Origin: Bacteroides luhongzhouii
GTDB lineage: Bacteria; Bacteroidota; Bacteroidia; Bacteroidales; Bacteroidaceae
Length of the DNA: 64,000 bases
Assembly (NCBI RefSeq): GCF_009193295.2
Contig: NZ_CP059973.1
Span: 5,518,001-5,582,000 of the forward strand
Direction: 5' to 3'
Of this stretch, positions 8,898 through 17,798 are shown one piece after another. Numbering within the stretch: the first letter of the stretch is position 1; each line of letters opens with the position of its first letter. The notes below the pieces were generated by a model. The model searched no databases, was not told the DNA's origin, and saw nothing but the letters and a program-made list of their open reading frames with translations. Position numbers and translations under genes: made by a program.

Positions 8898-11867
8898 CTA
8901 ATCTCCCGGCATCAAAACCACACCCTGCTTCTTCTTTCCATCCATCTTGACCACCATCGGTTTCTCAAAGCGGACATGACGAAGATATTTCGTTTCTTCC
9001 ACCGCAGGTTGCGCATTGAGGAAGTCCTGATTATACACACCATCATTCATAAAGGCATTGATAGTGAAATATCCAACCCCGAACGAAGTCAGATTCTGAA
9101 AGAAATGTGTTCCTTGACTGGGATCTACCCGATAGTTGGTCAGTCCGGCTTCCACAATCACACGGGCAGCCGAGATATGAGGCCACTTCACAGGAATACC
9201 GAGCCATGTATCACTGCTTCCCCAACGTCCTGGACCGACAAGCACATAATTCTTTCCTTCATTCAAGAACTGTTGGTTGATCTTTTCTATCTCCCAAGCA
9301 ATTGCCTGATTGTTGGAGGCACTATAATTATCGGTCTTTACATAGACCACATCATAAATATCATTCATGATACCGTGTCCCAACGAATTATATGAGCGGA
9401 GAATCACATCTTCATCCGGTATCTCGTTCAAATCTTCGTCCAGCATTTCTTTACTGTCTACGATAGGACGTATCTGTAACAGATAGAAGGTTCCGGATTT
9501 ATCATGTTCGCGACTTAACGTTGCTGCAAATTCAATTTCAACCGGACGGCGCATCTCCTGTTCACCATATTTCAAGACCAACTGCAGAATACGAGCCAAC
9601 GGGAAAACATCATGTTGCAGGATATTGGCAAAAGTAATCACCTTGCGCCCCCCAGGATACAGACCATCTCGGATAATCTGATCGTACGGATCATACGTAG
9701 AGGCAATATAACGCAGGGCACCATCGTTTTCCGCCTCTTTGACATGGAGTTTCAGTAAATTGAAACCATCGTCGATAGAAAAATCATGTCCGGCATTTTT
9801 TAAATCCAAAGCATAGAAACGGGTCTGGGTCTCTTTCAGAGCGATTTCCATTTCACTGGTTTGCAACACCTGATTGGGATGATAGGGAGAAAAACGAAGG
9901 GTCATACCACCGTCTACAATATATTTCCCTAATCCCAAAGCCAGATTAACCGTTCCTTCTTCGGCTTTTTCATCTCCTAAAGGATAATAATTCAGTGAAC
10001 GGGCCACACCCGACATAGACGGATAATAACGGTCGCCATATTGATTGCCAACTACCTCCTGCAAGATAACAGCCATCTTTTCCTGATCGATCACATTCGA
10101 AGTAGCCTGCATATACGCTTTGCTGTCACGGAAATAGACTGATGCATACACCCCTTTGATGGCATCCGAAAGCATGCGCAACATTTCATACCGATCATCC
10201 AGATAAGGAATCATGTATGTGTTATAGATTCCTGCAAACGGCTGATAATGAGAATCTTCAAGCAAAGATGAGGAACGGATGGCAATCGGAGATTTCACTA
10301 CATCGAAGAAAGTAAAGAAGTCCTCCACCAAGCGGTCAGGCAACTTTGCCTTCAGAAAATATTTCAGAATCGTAGCATCATCCGCATCTGACAGCGCAAT
10401 CTGATACAGATTATTAGTGTCCATAAATTCATCAAACACATCCGTACAAAGCACCACCGTTTTAGGAATAGCAATACGTGCGTTCTCAAACTCTTCAAAT
10501 TCCGGATGACGCTTCACCATATTATCAATAAACGCCAGTCCACGCCCTTTTCCTCCTAAAGAACCATCCCCGATACGGGCAAAGTTAGAATAACGGTCGA
10601 AACGGTCTCGCTTAAACACTGCCACGACTCCCTGGTTCTTCATCTTACGATACTTCACGATGGCCTCAAAGATGATTTTCCGGTGAGCATCCACATCTTG
10701 AAGACTATTCCAGGTAATCGGTTTCAAAAACTCGGCTACCGGGAACATGGCACGAGAATAGAACCAACGCGACACGTGATTCCGGCTGATATGATATAAG
10801 AAAGACTCCGCAGGCACGGCAAAAAGAATGTTTTGCAATTCTTTCAGATTCCGGACACGGGCTATCTCTTCCCCGGTATCCGGATTCCGGAATATAAAAT
10901 CACCAAAACCAAAATTATCGGAGACAATACGACGCAAATCAACGTCCATCTTTTTTGAGTTCTTATCAATAAAGCTGGCACCATACTTAGCGGCATAAGA
11001 AGAGTTTTCCGATTCGGACGACTGGATAATCAACGGAACAAACGGATCGTTCTTGCGTATCTCGGCACACAGCTTGATACCTGCCAGACCGTCTTTCTCC
11101 CCCCGCTCCACTTTCGGGAAACGGACGTCGGTGATTACTCCTAATATATTATTCTGATACTTATGATAAATTTCCATTGCCTCCTGATACGTACGTGCCA
11201 GTACAATCTTAGGACGCCCGCGCATACGAAGCGTACGCTGGTGAGCATTCAAGGCCTCAGTAGAGAACTCCTGACTCTGCTTCAACACGAACTTATACAG
11301 ATTCGGCAAAATAGAAGAATAGAAACGAATGCCATCCTCCACCAAAAGAATCAACTGCACACCGACTTCCTGCACATCGTGTTCCAGGTTCATCTTGTCC
11401 TCTATCAATTTGATAATAGACACCAACAGGTCGGTATTGCCTAACCAACAGAACACATATTCAAACGCGCTTAAATCTTCATTGATAATCCGTTTGGTAA
11501 TACCATGGCTAAAAGGAGTCAGAATGACGATAGGAATATGCTCATATTTCTCTTTGATATGACGACCAATATCAAAACTGTCATTATCTCCTGTGCTCGG
11601 CATACAAATCACCAGGTCGAACGACATATTTTCCAACTGCGCCAATGCTTCCTCCTCTGTGGATACCTGCGAGAAACGAGGCGGATAACGCAAAGATAAA
11701 GAGGTGTATTCATTGAAAATCTTCTCATCAATGCGCCCGTCATCTTCCAGCATAAAAGCGTCATAAGGGTTGGCGATTAACAACACGTTAAAAATTCGCC
11801 TTGTCATCAGGTTGGCGAACTGTGTATCTTTGAAGTAAAGCTGGTTTAATTTATATTTACTAAGCAT
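8898..11867 (-). CDS. Receiver-domain / PEP-pyruvate-binding protein
   Basis: The protein has 989 residues. The first ~330 contain two response-regulator-like modules (one with 'LILLVEDGIRFYSSILP' and 'GVITDVRFP'). The middle to C-terminal part is the PPDK/PEP-synthase ATP-grasp domain ('IGDGSLGGKGRGLAFID', 'SPIAIRSSSLLEDS', 'EIEFAATLS'). I find no GGxTSHAA-type phosphohistidine swivel domain and no PEP-synthase C-terminal barrel, so it cannot be a complete PEP synthase. It may use ATP to phosphorylate a partner or act as a sensor; this is inference. Its start is 4 bases after the HNH gene, and its ribosome site (GGAGAATG) lies inside that gene's end, so translation is probably coupled. Confidence 0.85.
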   Translation of the reverse strand: MLSKYKLNQLYFKDTQFANLMTRRIFNVLLIANPYDAFMLEDDGRIDEKIFNEYTSLSLRYPPRFSQVSTEEEALAQLENMSFDLVICMPSTGDNDSFDIGRHIKEKYEHIPIVILTPFSHGITKRIINEDLSAFEYVFCWLGNTDLLVSIIKLIEDKMNLEHDVQEVGVQLILLVEDGIRFYSSILPNLYKFVLKQSQEFSTEALNAHQRTLRMRGRPKIVLARTYQEAMEIYHKYQNNILGVITDVRFPKVERGEKDGLAGIKLCAEIRKNDPFVPLIIQSSESENSSYAAKYGASFIDKNSKKMDVDLRRIVSDNFGFGDFIFRNPDTGEEIARVRNLKELQNILFAVPAESFLYHISRNHVSRWFYSRAMFPVAEFLKPITWNSLQDVDAHRKIIFEAIVKYRKMKNQGVVAVFKRDRFDRYSNFARIGDGSLGGKGRGLAFIDNMVKRHPEFEEFENARIAIPKTVVLCTDVFDEFMDTNNLYQIALSDADDATILKYFLKAKLPDRLVEDFFTFFDVVKSPIAIRSSSLLEDSHYQPFAGIYNTYMIPYLDDRYEMLRMLSDAIKGVYASVYFRDSKAYMQATSNVIDQEKMAVILQEVVGNQYGDRYYPSMSGVARSLNYYPLGDEKAEEGTVNLALGLGKYIVDGGMTLRFSPYHPNQVLQTSEMEIALKETQTRFYALDLKNAGHDFSIDDGFNLLKLHVKEAENDGALRYIASTYDPYDQIIRDGLYPGGRKVITFANILQHDVFPLARILQLVLKYGEQEMRRPVEIEFAATLSREHDKSGTFYLLQIRPIVDSKEMLDEDLNEIPDEDVILRSYNSLGHGIMNDIYDVVYVKTDNYSASNNQAIAWEIEKINQQFLNEGKNYVLVGPGRWGSSDTWLGIPVKWPHISAARVIVEAGLTNYRVDPSQGTHFFQNLTSFGVGYFTINAFMNDGVYNQDFLNAQPAVEETKYLRHVRFEKPMVVKMDGKKKQGVVLMPGD

Positions 11868-11871
11868 AAAG

Positions 11872-12513
11872 TCATTCTCCTTTTTTATTCCAAATCGTCA
11901 TATCTCCAAAATCATGTTTCAGCAAATCGTTACTATGAATAATTGCATATTTAAATCCCAAATATTCACTACGAATATCCAACTGTTCTTTTATAACCGG
12001 ATAATAATATTCTTTCTTACCTGACATATATTCATCAACAACATAAGAAAAGAAATTCATTTTTTGAATAAATTCATCATAAAATCGTTGCTCACGACAA
12101 TTCCTATAAGATAGTTTTCCATTAAATAATAAATTCAATAACTTTATCGTTGAAAGTACTTCAGAAGTTCTATTATCACTATCAAATATTACTTTCTGAT
12201 TAACAAAATCATTTGAATGTTCTATTATAGTTTCGATATCATATTGAGTCGGTTCTAAGATATCATCATACTTATTCGACTTTTTATTGTTACAGTATCC
12301 ACAAGCTACAAATAAGTTTTCCCATGTTTGTTTCAAGTCTCCATTATTGGCTTGCGATTTAAAATGCTCTACTTGATAATCAGTTGTCAAACGCCGTTCG
12401 CATAGATAACATTTATCATTCTGATCCATCAGTAATTGTTTGCAGACCTCGTCCGTATTATAACTCTTATCTAAAGTTTGTGGCTTATCTGCATTTTTAC
12501 AAATTCTAATCAT
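11872..12513 (-). CDS. ptuB: HNH nuclease, PtuB-like (Septu system)
   Basis: This 213-residue protein has a zinc-framed HNH core: C35xxC38 in CYLCERRL, Glu49-His50 in YQVEHFK, Asn66 in WENLF, and C71xxC74 followed by NNKK. This is the layout of PtuB and of the retron-associated HNH family (TIGR02646). In Septu systems PtuB is the nuclease effector that is held and activated by the PtuA ATPase during phage infection. The ATPase gene ends 5 bases upstream on the same strand. The gene is visibly richer in A+T than the receiver/PEP gene that follows, which fits horizontal gain. No reverse transcriptase is nearby, so a retron is unlikely. The symbol is by family resemblance. Confidence 0.8.
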   Translation of the reverse strand: MIRICKNADKPQTLDKSYNTDEVCKQLLMDQNDKCYLCERRLTTDYQVEHFKSQANNGDLKQTWENLFVACGYCNNKKSNKYDDILEPTQYDIETIIEHSNDFVNQKVIFDSDNRTSEVLSTIKLLNLLFNGKLSYRNCREQRFYDEFIQKMNFFSYVVDEYMSGKKEYYYPVIKEQLDIRSEYLGFKYAIIHSNDLLKHDFGDMTIWNKKGE

Positions 12514-12518
12514 CTTAA

Positions 12519-13754
12519 TTAATTCTTATTTTGCCACTCTCTTTTCAGATCATAATATTTAGCTTTAATAGCAGGAGCAACTGCTTCCGGAATCTTATCA
12601 AAATCCTGCAGATACATTTCCAACTCACTTTTATCCGAAATAGAAAGCCGATCGGAACGAATCAATTCTTCCATCCGTTGTAAACGCATTTGAATCTCAC
12701 TGGAGTCTGTACGAACACCAAAGTAACCTTCTGCTAATGCTTCATAAGAATAATCCGTTAAATCTTCAATTGGTTCACGATGCTCCAAATCAAAAGCAAC
12801 AGCATTCTCTAAAGAATTAAGAATAAAAGGGGAATGAGTAGTGACAACAAACTGTATATTAGGAAAAATAGTAGTCAATATCGGCAAAATCACTCGTTGT
12901 AGTTCCAAATGAAGATGCGTTTCTATTTCATCAATCAACACAATTCCTTCTTTCTCGTATGCACGGACCACATTATTCTGTGATTGCATTTTTAAAATTA
13001 AATCGGCTACAATGTCTAATGCAGCCGAATACCCTGCTGATAGTTCGGTGAATTTAAACGACTTTCCGCGTGTTTGAATGAGGAAAGAGTAATCTTTATA
13101 ATTGAAATCAAGTTCTAAGGTTGTATCATCAAATATCTGACGAAGAATATTTCGGAAGCCGACAAACCATTGACGAATATAATCAGCATCCTCTGTTTTT
13201 CCTTCATTACGAGCCAAGGCCTCTTGCACTTTACAGTCAACCATAAAATTCAAGAACTGATCTACTTTATTATGTTTCAGATCAGTCTTCATCTTCAAAT
13301 CCGGCTTAACAGGATTCTTAGGTTCTACAAAAAGAGACTTACGTTCATCAGCATAGTAGGCTATAATAAAGTTCTGACTAAAAAAATCCTTAGAGATGGA
13401 GTATATATCATGGAATGAAAGTTCTACTTTTCCATAAACTTCTTCAATCCAAGTTTTATATAATTCAATACTATCTTGGTTAGATATTATTTTCTGTGAA
13501 TCACCTACAACTTTATATTGCTGTAACCGTGTTCGGCAAGACTCTAAATGTTTCTCATAATCTAAAAAGCTCAATGTCTTATCATTACAAACCTGACTTA
13601 AATGCTCCACAATTGCATTCAACAAAATAGTCTTACCACTTCCGTTCTTTCCCGTAATAATCAGATGTTTTTTTTCATTTTCAGAGATTGGTATACAAAA
13701 GTTCTCCAAATGAAAAATATGATTAACCTTGATACTCGTAATAAAATTACCCAT
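12519..13754 (-). CDS. ptuA: AAA ATPase, PtuA-like (Septu system)
   Basis: The 411-residue protein is an SMC/ABC-type ATPase of the AAA_15/AAA_21 kind. Visible motifs are Walker A GKNGSGKT at 35-42, signature TELSAGYS at about 237-244, Walker B IVLIDEIETHL at 271-281, and switch histidine THSPF at 306-310. The region between Walker A and the signature is helical and replaces a long coiled coil. Such a protein followed directly by an HNH gene is the Septu (PtuA-PtuB) arrangement, an anti-phage defence in which the ATPase controls the nuclease. It is shorter than some described PtuA proteins. A TAACTTTG box lies 29 bases upstream of the start. OLD-like nucleases were considered, but no TOPRIM domain is present. 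Confidence 0.8.
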   Translation of the reverse strand: MGNFITSIKVNHIFHLENFCIPISENEKKHLIITGKNGSGKTILLNAIVEHLSQVCNDKTLSFLDYEKHLESCRTRLQQYKVVGDSQKIISNQDSIELYKTWIEEVYGKVELSFHDIYSISKDFFSQNFIIAYYADERKSLFVEPKNPVKPDLKMKTDLKHNKVDQFLNFMVDCKVQEALARNEGKTEDADYIRQWFVGFRNILRQIFDDTTLELDFNYKDYSFLIQTRGKSFKFTELSAGYSAALDIVADLILKMQSQNNVVRAYEKEGIVLIDEIETHLHLELQRVILPILTTIFPNIQFVVTTHSPFILNSLENAVAFDLEHREPIEDLTDYSYEALAEGYFGVRTDSSEIQMRLQRMEELIRSDRLSISDKSELEMYLQDFDKIPEAVAPAIKAKYYDLKREWQNKN

Positions 13755-13782
13755 AGTCCTTTATACTTGATGATTACTTTTG

Positions 13783-13790
13783 CAAAGTTA
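13783..13790 (-). promoter_or_regulatory. Bacteroides -7 box for the ptuA-ptuB operon
   Basis: TAACTTTG on the minus strand matches TAnnTTTG and lies 29 bases upstream of the ATPase start codon. No TTTG is seen at -33. Confidence 0.5.
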
Positions 13791-13833
13791 ATTCTTTAAA
13801 TCTCATTTTCCATCATCTTCTTTATAAAGTTTA

Positions 13834-13864
13834 CTTGTTTATCTCTTATTATTTTGTAGATTTG
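13834..13864 (+). promoter_or_regulatory. Promoter of prolyl oligopeptidase gene
   Basis: A CTTG at 13834-13837 and a TAGATTTG box at 13857-13864 are separated by 19 bases, close to the Bacteroides consensus (TTTG-N19/21-TAnnTTTG). Confidence 0.6.
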
Positions 13865-13900
13865 TAACTTTAAGTTTATTCAAAAAGACTTTTTATTCAC

Positions 13901-16012
13901 ATGAAAAAAGTAACTTTATTAATGAGTGGAATCATGGTGATATCATGCGCTCCCCAACAAAAAAAGCTGGTCTACCCCGAGACGGCAAAGGTAGACACTG
14001 TAGATGTGTACTTCGGCACACAAGTTCCCGACCCTTACAGATGGTTGGAAAATGACACCAGTGCAGCCACTACTGCCTGGGTAGAAGCACAAAACAAAGT
14101 AACGAATGAGTATCTTAGCCAGATTCCGTTCCGCGAAAACCTGCTGAAACGATTGACGACACTGGCCGATTACGAGAAGATCAGTGCCCCGATCAAAAAA
14201 CATGGGAAGTATTATTTCAGTAAAAATGACGGTCTGCAGAACCAGAGTGTATTCTATGTGCAGGACTCACTGGACGGCGAACCGCGTGTTTTCCTCGATC
14301 CGAACAAGCTCTCGGACGACGGAACAGTGGCACTGACCGGTCTTTATTTCTCAAACGACGGCAAGTACACCGCTTACAGTATTTCACGCAGCGGTTCGGA
14401 CTGGTCTGAAATTTATGTAATGGATACCGAAAGCGGAAAACTGCTGGAAGACCACATCGAATGGGCCAAGTTTACCGGTGCCGCCTGGCAGGGAGACGGT
14501 TTCTATTACAGTGCCTATGATGCGCCGACCAAAGGAAAAGAGTTCTCTAACGTGAATGAAAATCACAAAATCTATTATCACAAAATCGGTGAGCCACAGT
14601 CAAAAGATAAACTGATTTATCAGAACCCTGCTTATCCGAAACGTTTCTACACATCAAGCACCAGTGAAGATGAACGGATTCTCTTCCTGACAGAATCCGG
14701 CGCCGGAAGAGGTAACAACCTGTTTATACGGGACCTGAAAAAGCCGAATTCACCCTTCATCCAACTGACTACAGACCTCGACTACCAATATTATCCGATT
14801 GAAGTTATCGGCGACCAGATTTATATTTATACCAACTACGGCGCACCGAAAAACCGAATTATGGTAGCTGACATCAACCGTCCGAAATTGGAGGACTGGA
14901 AAGAGCTCGTACCCGAATCGGAAGCTGTTCTTTCAAATGCGGAAGTGATCGGTGGCAAACTATTCCTTACTTATGACAAAGATGCCTCGAACCACGCATA
15001 CGTTTACGGTCTCGACGGTAAACAAATTCAGGAAATCCAACTGCCGTCACTCGGTTCCGTAGGCTTTAGCGGCAACAAAGACGACAAAGAATGTTTCTTC
15101 GGATTCACTTCATTCACCATACCGGGTGCTACCTACAAATACGACATGGATCAGAACACCTACGAACTATACCGTGCCCCGAAAGTACAATTCAACTCGG
15201 ATGATTTTGTGACCGAACAAGTATTCTTCGCCAGCAAAGACGGCGTAAAAATTCCGATGTTCCTTACTTATAAGAAAGATTTGAAGAAAGACGGCAAGAA
15301 CCCTGTATTCCTCTACGGATATGGCGGCTTCGGCATCAGCCTCAACCCGGGCTTCAGCGCCACGCGCATTCCATTCCTCGAAAATGGGGGTATCTACGCA
15401 CAAGTAAACCTGCGCGGTGGTAGTGAATACGGTGAAGATTGGCACGTAGCCGGAACTAAAATGCAGAAACAGAACGTATTCGACGATTTCATCTCTGCCG
15501 CCGAATATCTGATCGACCAGAAATATACGAATAAAGATAAAATCGCCATTGTAGGAGGTTCCAACGGTGGTCTGTTGGTAGGTGCCTGCATGACACAGCG
15601 TCCTGACCTGTTCCGCGTAGCGATCCCGCAGGTAGGTGTGATGGATATGCTCCGCTATCATAAATTTACTATCGGCTGGAACTGGGCTAGTGATTACGGC
15701 ACAAGCGAAGACAGCAAAGAGATGTTTGAATACCTCAAAGGCTACTCTCCACTGCACAACCTGAAACCGGGCACGAAATATCCGGCAACACTGGTCACTA
15801 CAGCCGACCATGACGACCGTGTAGTCCCTGCCCACTCATTCAAGTTTGCCGCTACCCTGCAAGCTGACAACGACGGTACCAATCCGACACTGATCCGTAT
15901 TGACAGCAAAGCCGGGCATGGCGCAGGCAAACCAATGGCCAAAGTACTGGAAGAACAAGCTGATATTTACGGATTCATCATGTATAATTTAGGAATGAAA
16001 CCAAAATTCTAA
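13901..16012 (+). CDS. Prolyl oligopeptidase (S9A), lipoprotein signal
   Basis: The 703-residue protein is a prolyl oligopeptidase that cleaves short peptides after proline. The N-terminal seven-bladed propeller is followed by the alpha/beta-hydrolase domain. The catalytic serine is Ser554 in GGSNGG, the aspartate is in DHDDRVVP (636-643), and the histidine is His673 in AGHGAGK. These positions match the classic family. The start MKKVTLLMSGIMVISCAPQ contains a lipobox, so the enzyme is probably exported to the periplasm, unlike the cytosolic animal enzyme. It is a single gene with its own promoter and terminator. Dipeptidyl peptidase IV is less likely because the SGWSYGG-type motif is absent. 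Confidence 0.94.
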   Translation: MKKVTLLMSGIMVISCAPQQKKLVYPETAKVDTVDVYFGTQVPDPYRWLENDTSAATTAWVEAQNKVTNEYLSQIPFRENLLKRLTTLADYEKISAPIKKHGKYYFSKNDGLQNQSVFYVQDSLDGEPRVFLDPNKLSDDGTVALTGLYFSNDGKYTAYSISRSGSDWSEIYVMDTESGKLLEDHIEWAKFTGAAWQGDGFYYSAYDAPTKGKEFSNVNENHKIYYHKIGEPQSKDKLIYQNPAYPKRFYTSSTSEDERILFLTESGAGRGNNLFIRDLKKPNSPFIQLTTDLDYQYYPIEVIGDQIYIYTNYGAPKNRIMVADINRPKLEDWKELVPESEAVLSNAEVIGGKLFLTYDKDASNHAYVYGLDGKQIQEIQLPSLGSVGFSGNKDDKECFFGFTSFTIPGATYKYDMDQNTYELYRAPKVQFNSDDFVTEQVFFASKDGVKIPMFLTYKKDLKKDGKNPVFLYGYGGFGISLNPGFSATRIPFLENGGIYAQVNLRGGSEYGEDWHVAGTKMQKQNVFDDFISAAEYLIDQKYTNKDKIAIVGGSNGGLLVGACMTQRPDLFRVAIPQVGVMDMLRYHKFTIGWNWASDYGTSEDSKEMFEYLKGYSPLHNLKPGTKYPATLVTTADHDDRVVPAHSFKFAATLQADNDGTNPTLIRIDSKAGHGAGKPMAKVLEEQADIYGFIMYNLGMKPKF

Positions 16013-16041
16013 AGCGACACTTCCTATTTATAAACACATAG

Positions 16042-16092
16042 AAGCCCCGTAACCTGTATTTTACATTACAGGCTGCGGGGCTTTGTGTTTTT
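16042..16092 (+). terminator. Intrinsic terminator after prolyl oligopeptidase
   Basis: An outer 8-bp stem (16042-16049 with 16076-16083) and an inner 6-bp stem (16053-16058 with 16067-16072) are followed by TTTGTGTTTTT. Confidence 0.85.
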
Positions 16093-16104
16093 CAGCAGAA
16101 GAAA

Positions 16105-16202
16105 TTGACATTTTATCATTATTTAATCAAAATATCTGCATTAAAACAAGCAACTTTGAAAAATTTTCCTATATTTGCAGTGAATTAGTTGACATTTTAT
16201 CA
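16105..16202 (+). repeat. 14-bp direct repeat around the gdh promoter
   Basis: TTGACATTTTATCA occurs exactly at 16105-16118 and 16189-16202. The copies are 84 bases apart and lie on both sides of the -7 box at 16170. A pair of operator sites is possible. Confidence 0.6.
16170..16177 (+). promoter_or_regulatory. Bacteroides -7 box for glutamate dehydrogenase
   Basis: TATATTTG matches TAnnTTTG and lies 51 bases before the start codon. One copy of the 14-bp direct repeat falls within the expected 5' leader. Confidence 0.55.
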
Positions 16203-16228
16203 GAATTAACCTTTTAAAACATAGTATC

Positions 16229-17566
16229 ATGAACATCCAGAAAATCATGTCCTCTTTGGAGGCTAAGCATCCCGGTGAATCTGAATATCTTCAAGCAGTG
16301 AAGGAAGTTCTTCTTTCTATCGAAGATATATACAATCAACATCCTGAATTTGAAAAAGCTAAAATCATAGAAAGATTGGTAGAACCCGACCGTATCTTCA
16401 CTTTCCGTGTAACGTGGGTGGATGATAAAGGTGAGGTACAGACCAACCTCGGTTATCGCGTACAATTCAATAATGCGATAGGCCCTTATAAAGGCGGTAT
16501 CCGTTTTCATGCTTCCGTCAATCTTTCCATTCTGAAATTCCTCGGTTTCGAACAGACATTCAAAAATGCACTGACCACGCTGCCTATGGGTGGTGGAAAA
16601 GGGGGTTCCGATTTCTCTCCGCGCGGTAAGAGTGATGCCGAAATCATGCGTTTCTGTCAGGCCTTCATGCTGGAGCTATGGCGTCACCTCGGACCGGATA
16701 TGGATGTACCTGCCGGTGATATCGGCGTAGGCGGACGTGAAGTGGGCTATATGTTTGGCATGTATAAGAAACTGACTCGCGAATTTACAGGTACATTCAC
16801 CGGTAAGGGATTAGAATTCGGAGGCTCGTTGATTCGCCCGGAAGCTACCGGTTTCGGTGGTCTGTATTTTGTAAATCAGATGCTACAAGCAAAAGGTATT
16901 GACATAAAAGGTAAGACAGTCGCTATCTCTGGCTTCGGCAACGTTGCATGGGGAGCAGCTACCAAAGCTACCGAACTGGGTGCCAAGGTGATTACAATTT
17001 CCGGCCCGGACGGATATATCTACGATCCGGATGGTATCAGCGGTGAAAAGATAGACTATATGCTCGAACTTCGTTCTTCGGGTAATGACATTGTTGCACC
17101 TTATGCAGAACAATATCCGAATGCTACCTTTGTAGAAGGCAAGCGCCCGTGGGAAGTGAAAGCAGACATCGCGCTTCCTTGTGCTACCCAAAATGAATTA
17201 AATGGAGAAGATGCCCAAAATCTCATAAAAAATGACGTACTTTGCGTCGGAGAAATTTCCAACATGGGATGTACCCCCGAAGCAATCGATCTCTTCATCG
17301 AACATAAGATAATGTATGCTCCGGGTAAAGCGGTCAACGCAGGCGGTGTTGCCACTTCCGGTCTGGAAATGTCTCAAAACGCAATGCACCTAAGCTGGAG
17401 TGCTGCCGAAGTGGACGAAAAGCTCCATGCAATCATGCACGGCATCCATGCACAATGCGTGAAATACGGCACGGAACCCGACGGATACATTAATTATGTG
17501 AAGGGTGCCAACATTGCCGGATTTATGAAAGTAGCTCACGCAATGATGGGACAAGGCGTTATTTAG
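16229..17566 (+). CDS. gdhA: Glutamate dehydrogenase (hexameric)
   Basis: This 445-residue protein is a small hexameric glutamate dehydrogenase that interconverts 2-oxoglutarate plus ammonia and glutamate. Visible features are the substrate-binding 'GPYKGGIRFH', the catalytic lysine region 'TTLPMGGGKGGSDF', the 'DVPAGDIGVGGREVGYMFG' loop and the nucleotide-binding 'ISGFGNVAWGAA'. Bacteroides often carry two such genes, gdhA (NADP or dual) and gdhB (NAD); the sequence alone does not let me choose, so the symbol is tentative. Ammonium-assimilating enzymes of this kind are regulated by nitrogen or peptide supply in Bacteroides. The direct repeats around the promoter could be the site for this. 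Single gene with a strong terminator. Confidence 0.93.
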   Translation: MNIQKIMSSLEAKHPGESEYLQAVKEVLLSIEDIYNQHPEFEKAKIIERLVEPDRIFTFRVTWVDDKGEVQTNLGYRVQFNNAIGPYKGGIRFHASVNLSILKFLGFEQTFKNALTTLPMGGGKGGSDFSPRGKSDAEIMRFCQAFMLELWRHLGPDMDVPAGDIGVGGREVGYMFGMYKKLTREFTGTFTGKGLEFGGSLIRPEATGFGGLYFVNQMLQAKGIDIKGKTVAISGFGNVAWGAATKATELGAKVITISGPDGYIYDPDGISGEKIDYMLELRSSGNDIVAPYAEQYPNATFVEGKRPWEVKADIALPCATQNELNGEDAQNLIKNDVLCVGEISNMGCTPEAIDLFIEHKIMYAPGKAVNAGGVATSGLEMSQNAMHLSWSAAEVDEKLHAIMHGIHAQCVKYGTEPDGYINYVKGANIAGFMKVAHAMMGQGVI

Positions 17567-17601
17567 AAGACTTTGTTTAGTTGTATTTGTATTTGTGGTT
17601 T

Positions 17602-17647
17602 GCGCTGCTCGCCTCCTGTGACAGGACGCGGGTGGCGCTATTTTTTT
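17602..17647 (+). terminator. Very stable GC-rich terminator after gdh
   Basis: Arms 17602-17619 and 17621-17638 pair almost throughout, with G-U pairs and one mismatch, and are followed by TATTTTTTT. The tip must open to form a loop. Confidence 0.88.
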
Positions 17648-17677
17648 GAGATTAACATTATTTTCGCTGGAATTAAT

Positions 17678-17685
17678 TATCTTTG
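17678..17685 (+). promoter_or_regulatory. Bacteroides -7 box for aminopeptidase P gene
   Basis: TATCTTTG matches the consensus and lies 113 bases before the start codon, which implies a leader of roughly 105 bases. No clear -33 TTTG. Confidence 0.45.
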
Positions 17686-17798
17686 TGGCATGATAGGTTA
17701 AATAATGGTTTGTGAATTTGTTATATCAGATAAACAACTCACAACTAATAATTTACCATTGATAGTTTTGTAATTAATAATCATGTAATAAATAAAAA

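Noticed and set aside
11872..13754. Retron with PtuAB effectors
   Set aside because: No reverse transcriptase or msr/msd-like sequence is found next to the ATPase-HNH pair.
12519..13754. OLD-family nuclease
   Set aside because: There is no TOPRIM domain; the protein ends shortly after the ATPase core.
15167..15835. 222-codon minus-strand frame inside prolyl oligopeptidase
   Set aside because: Antisense shadow; the plus-strand frame holds the catalytic triad.
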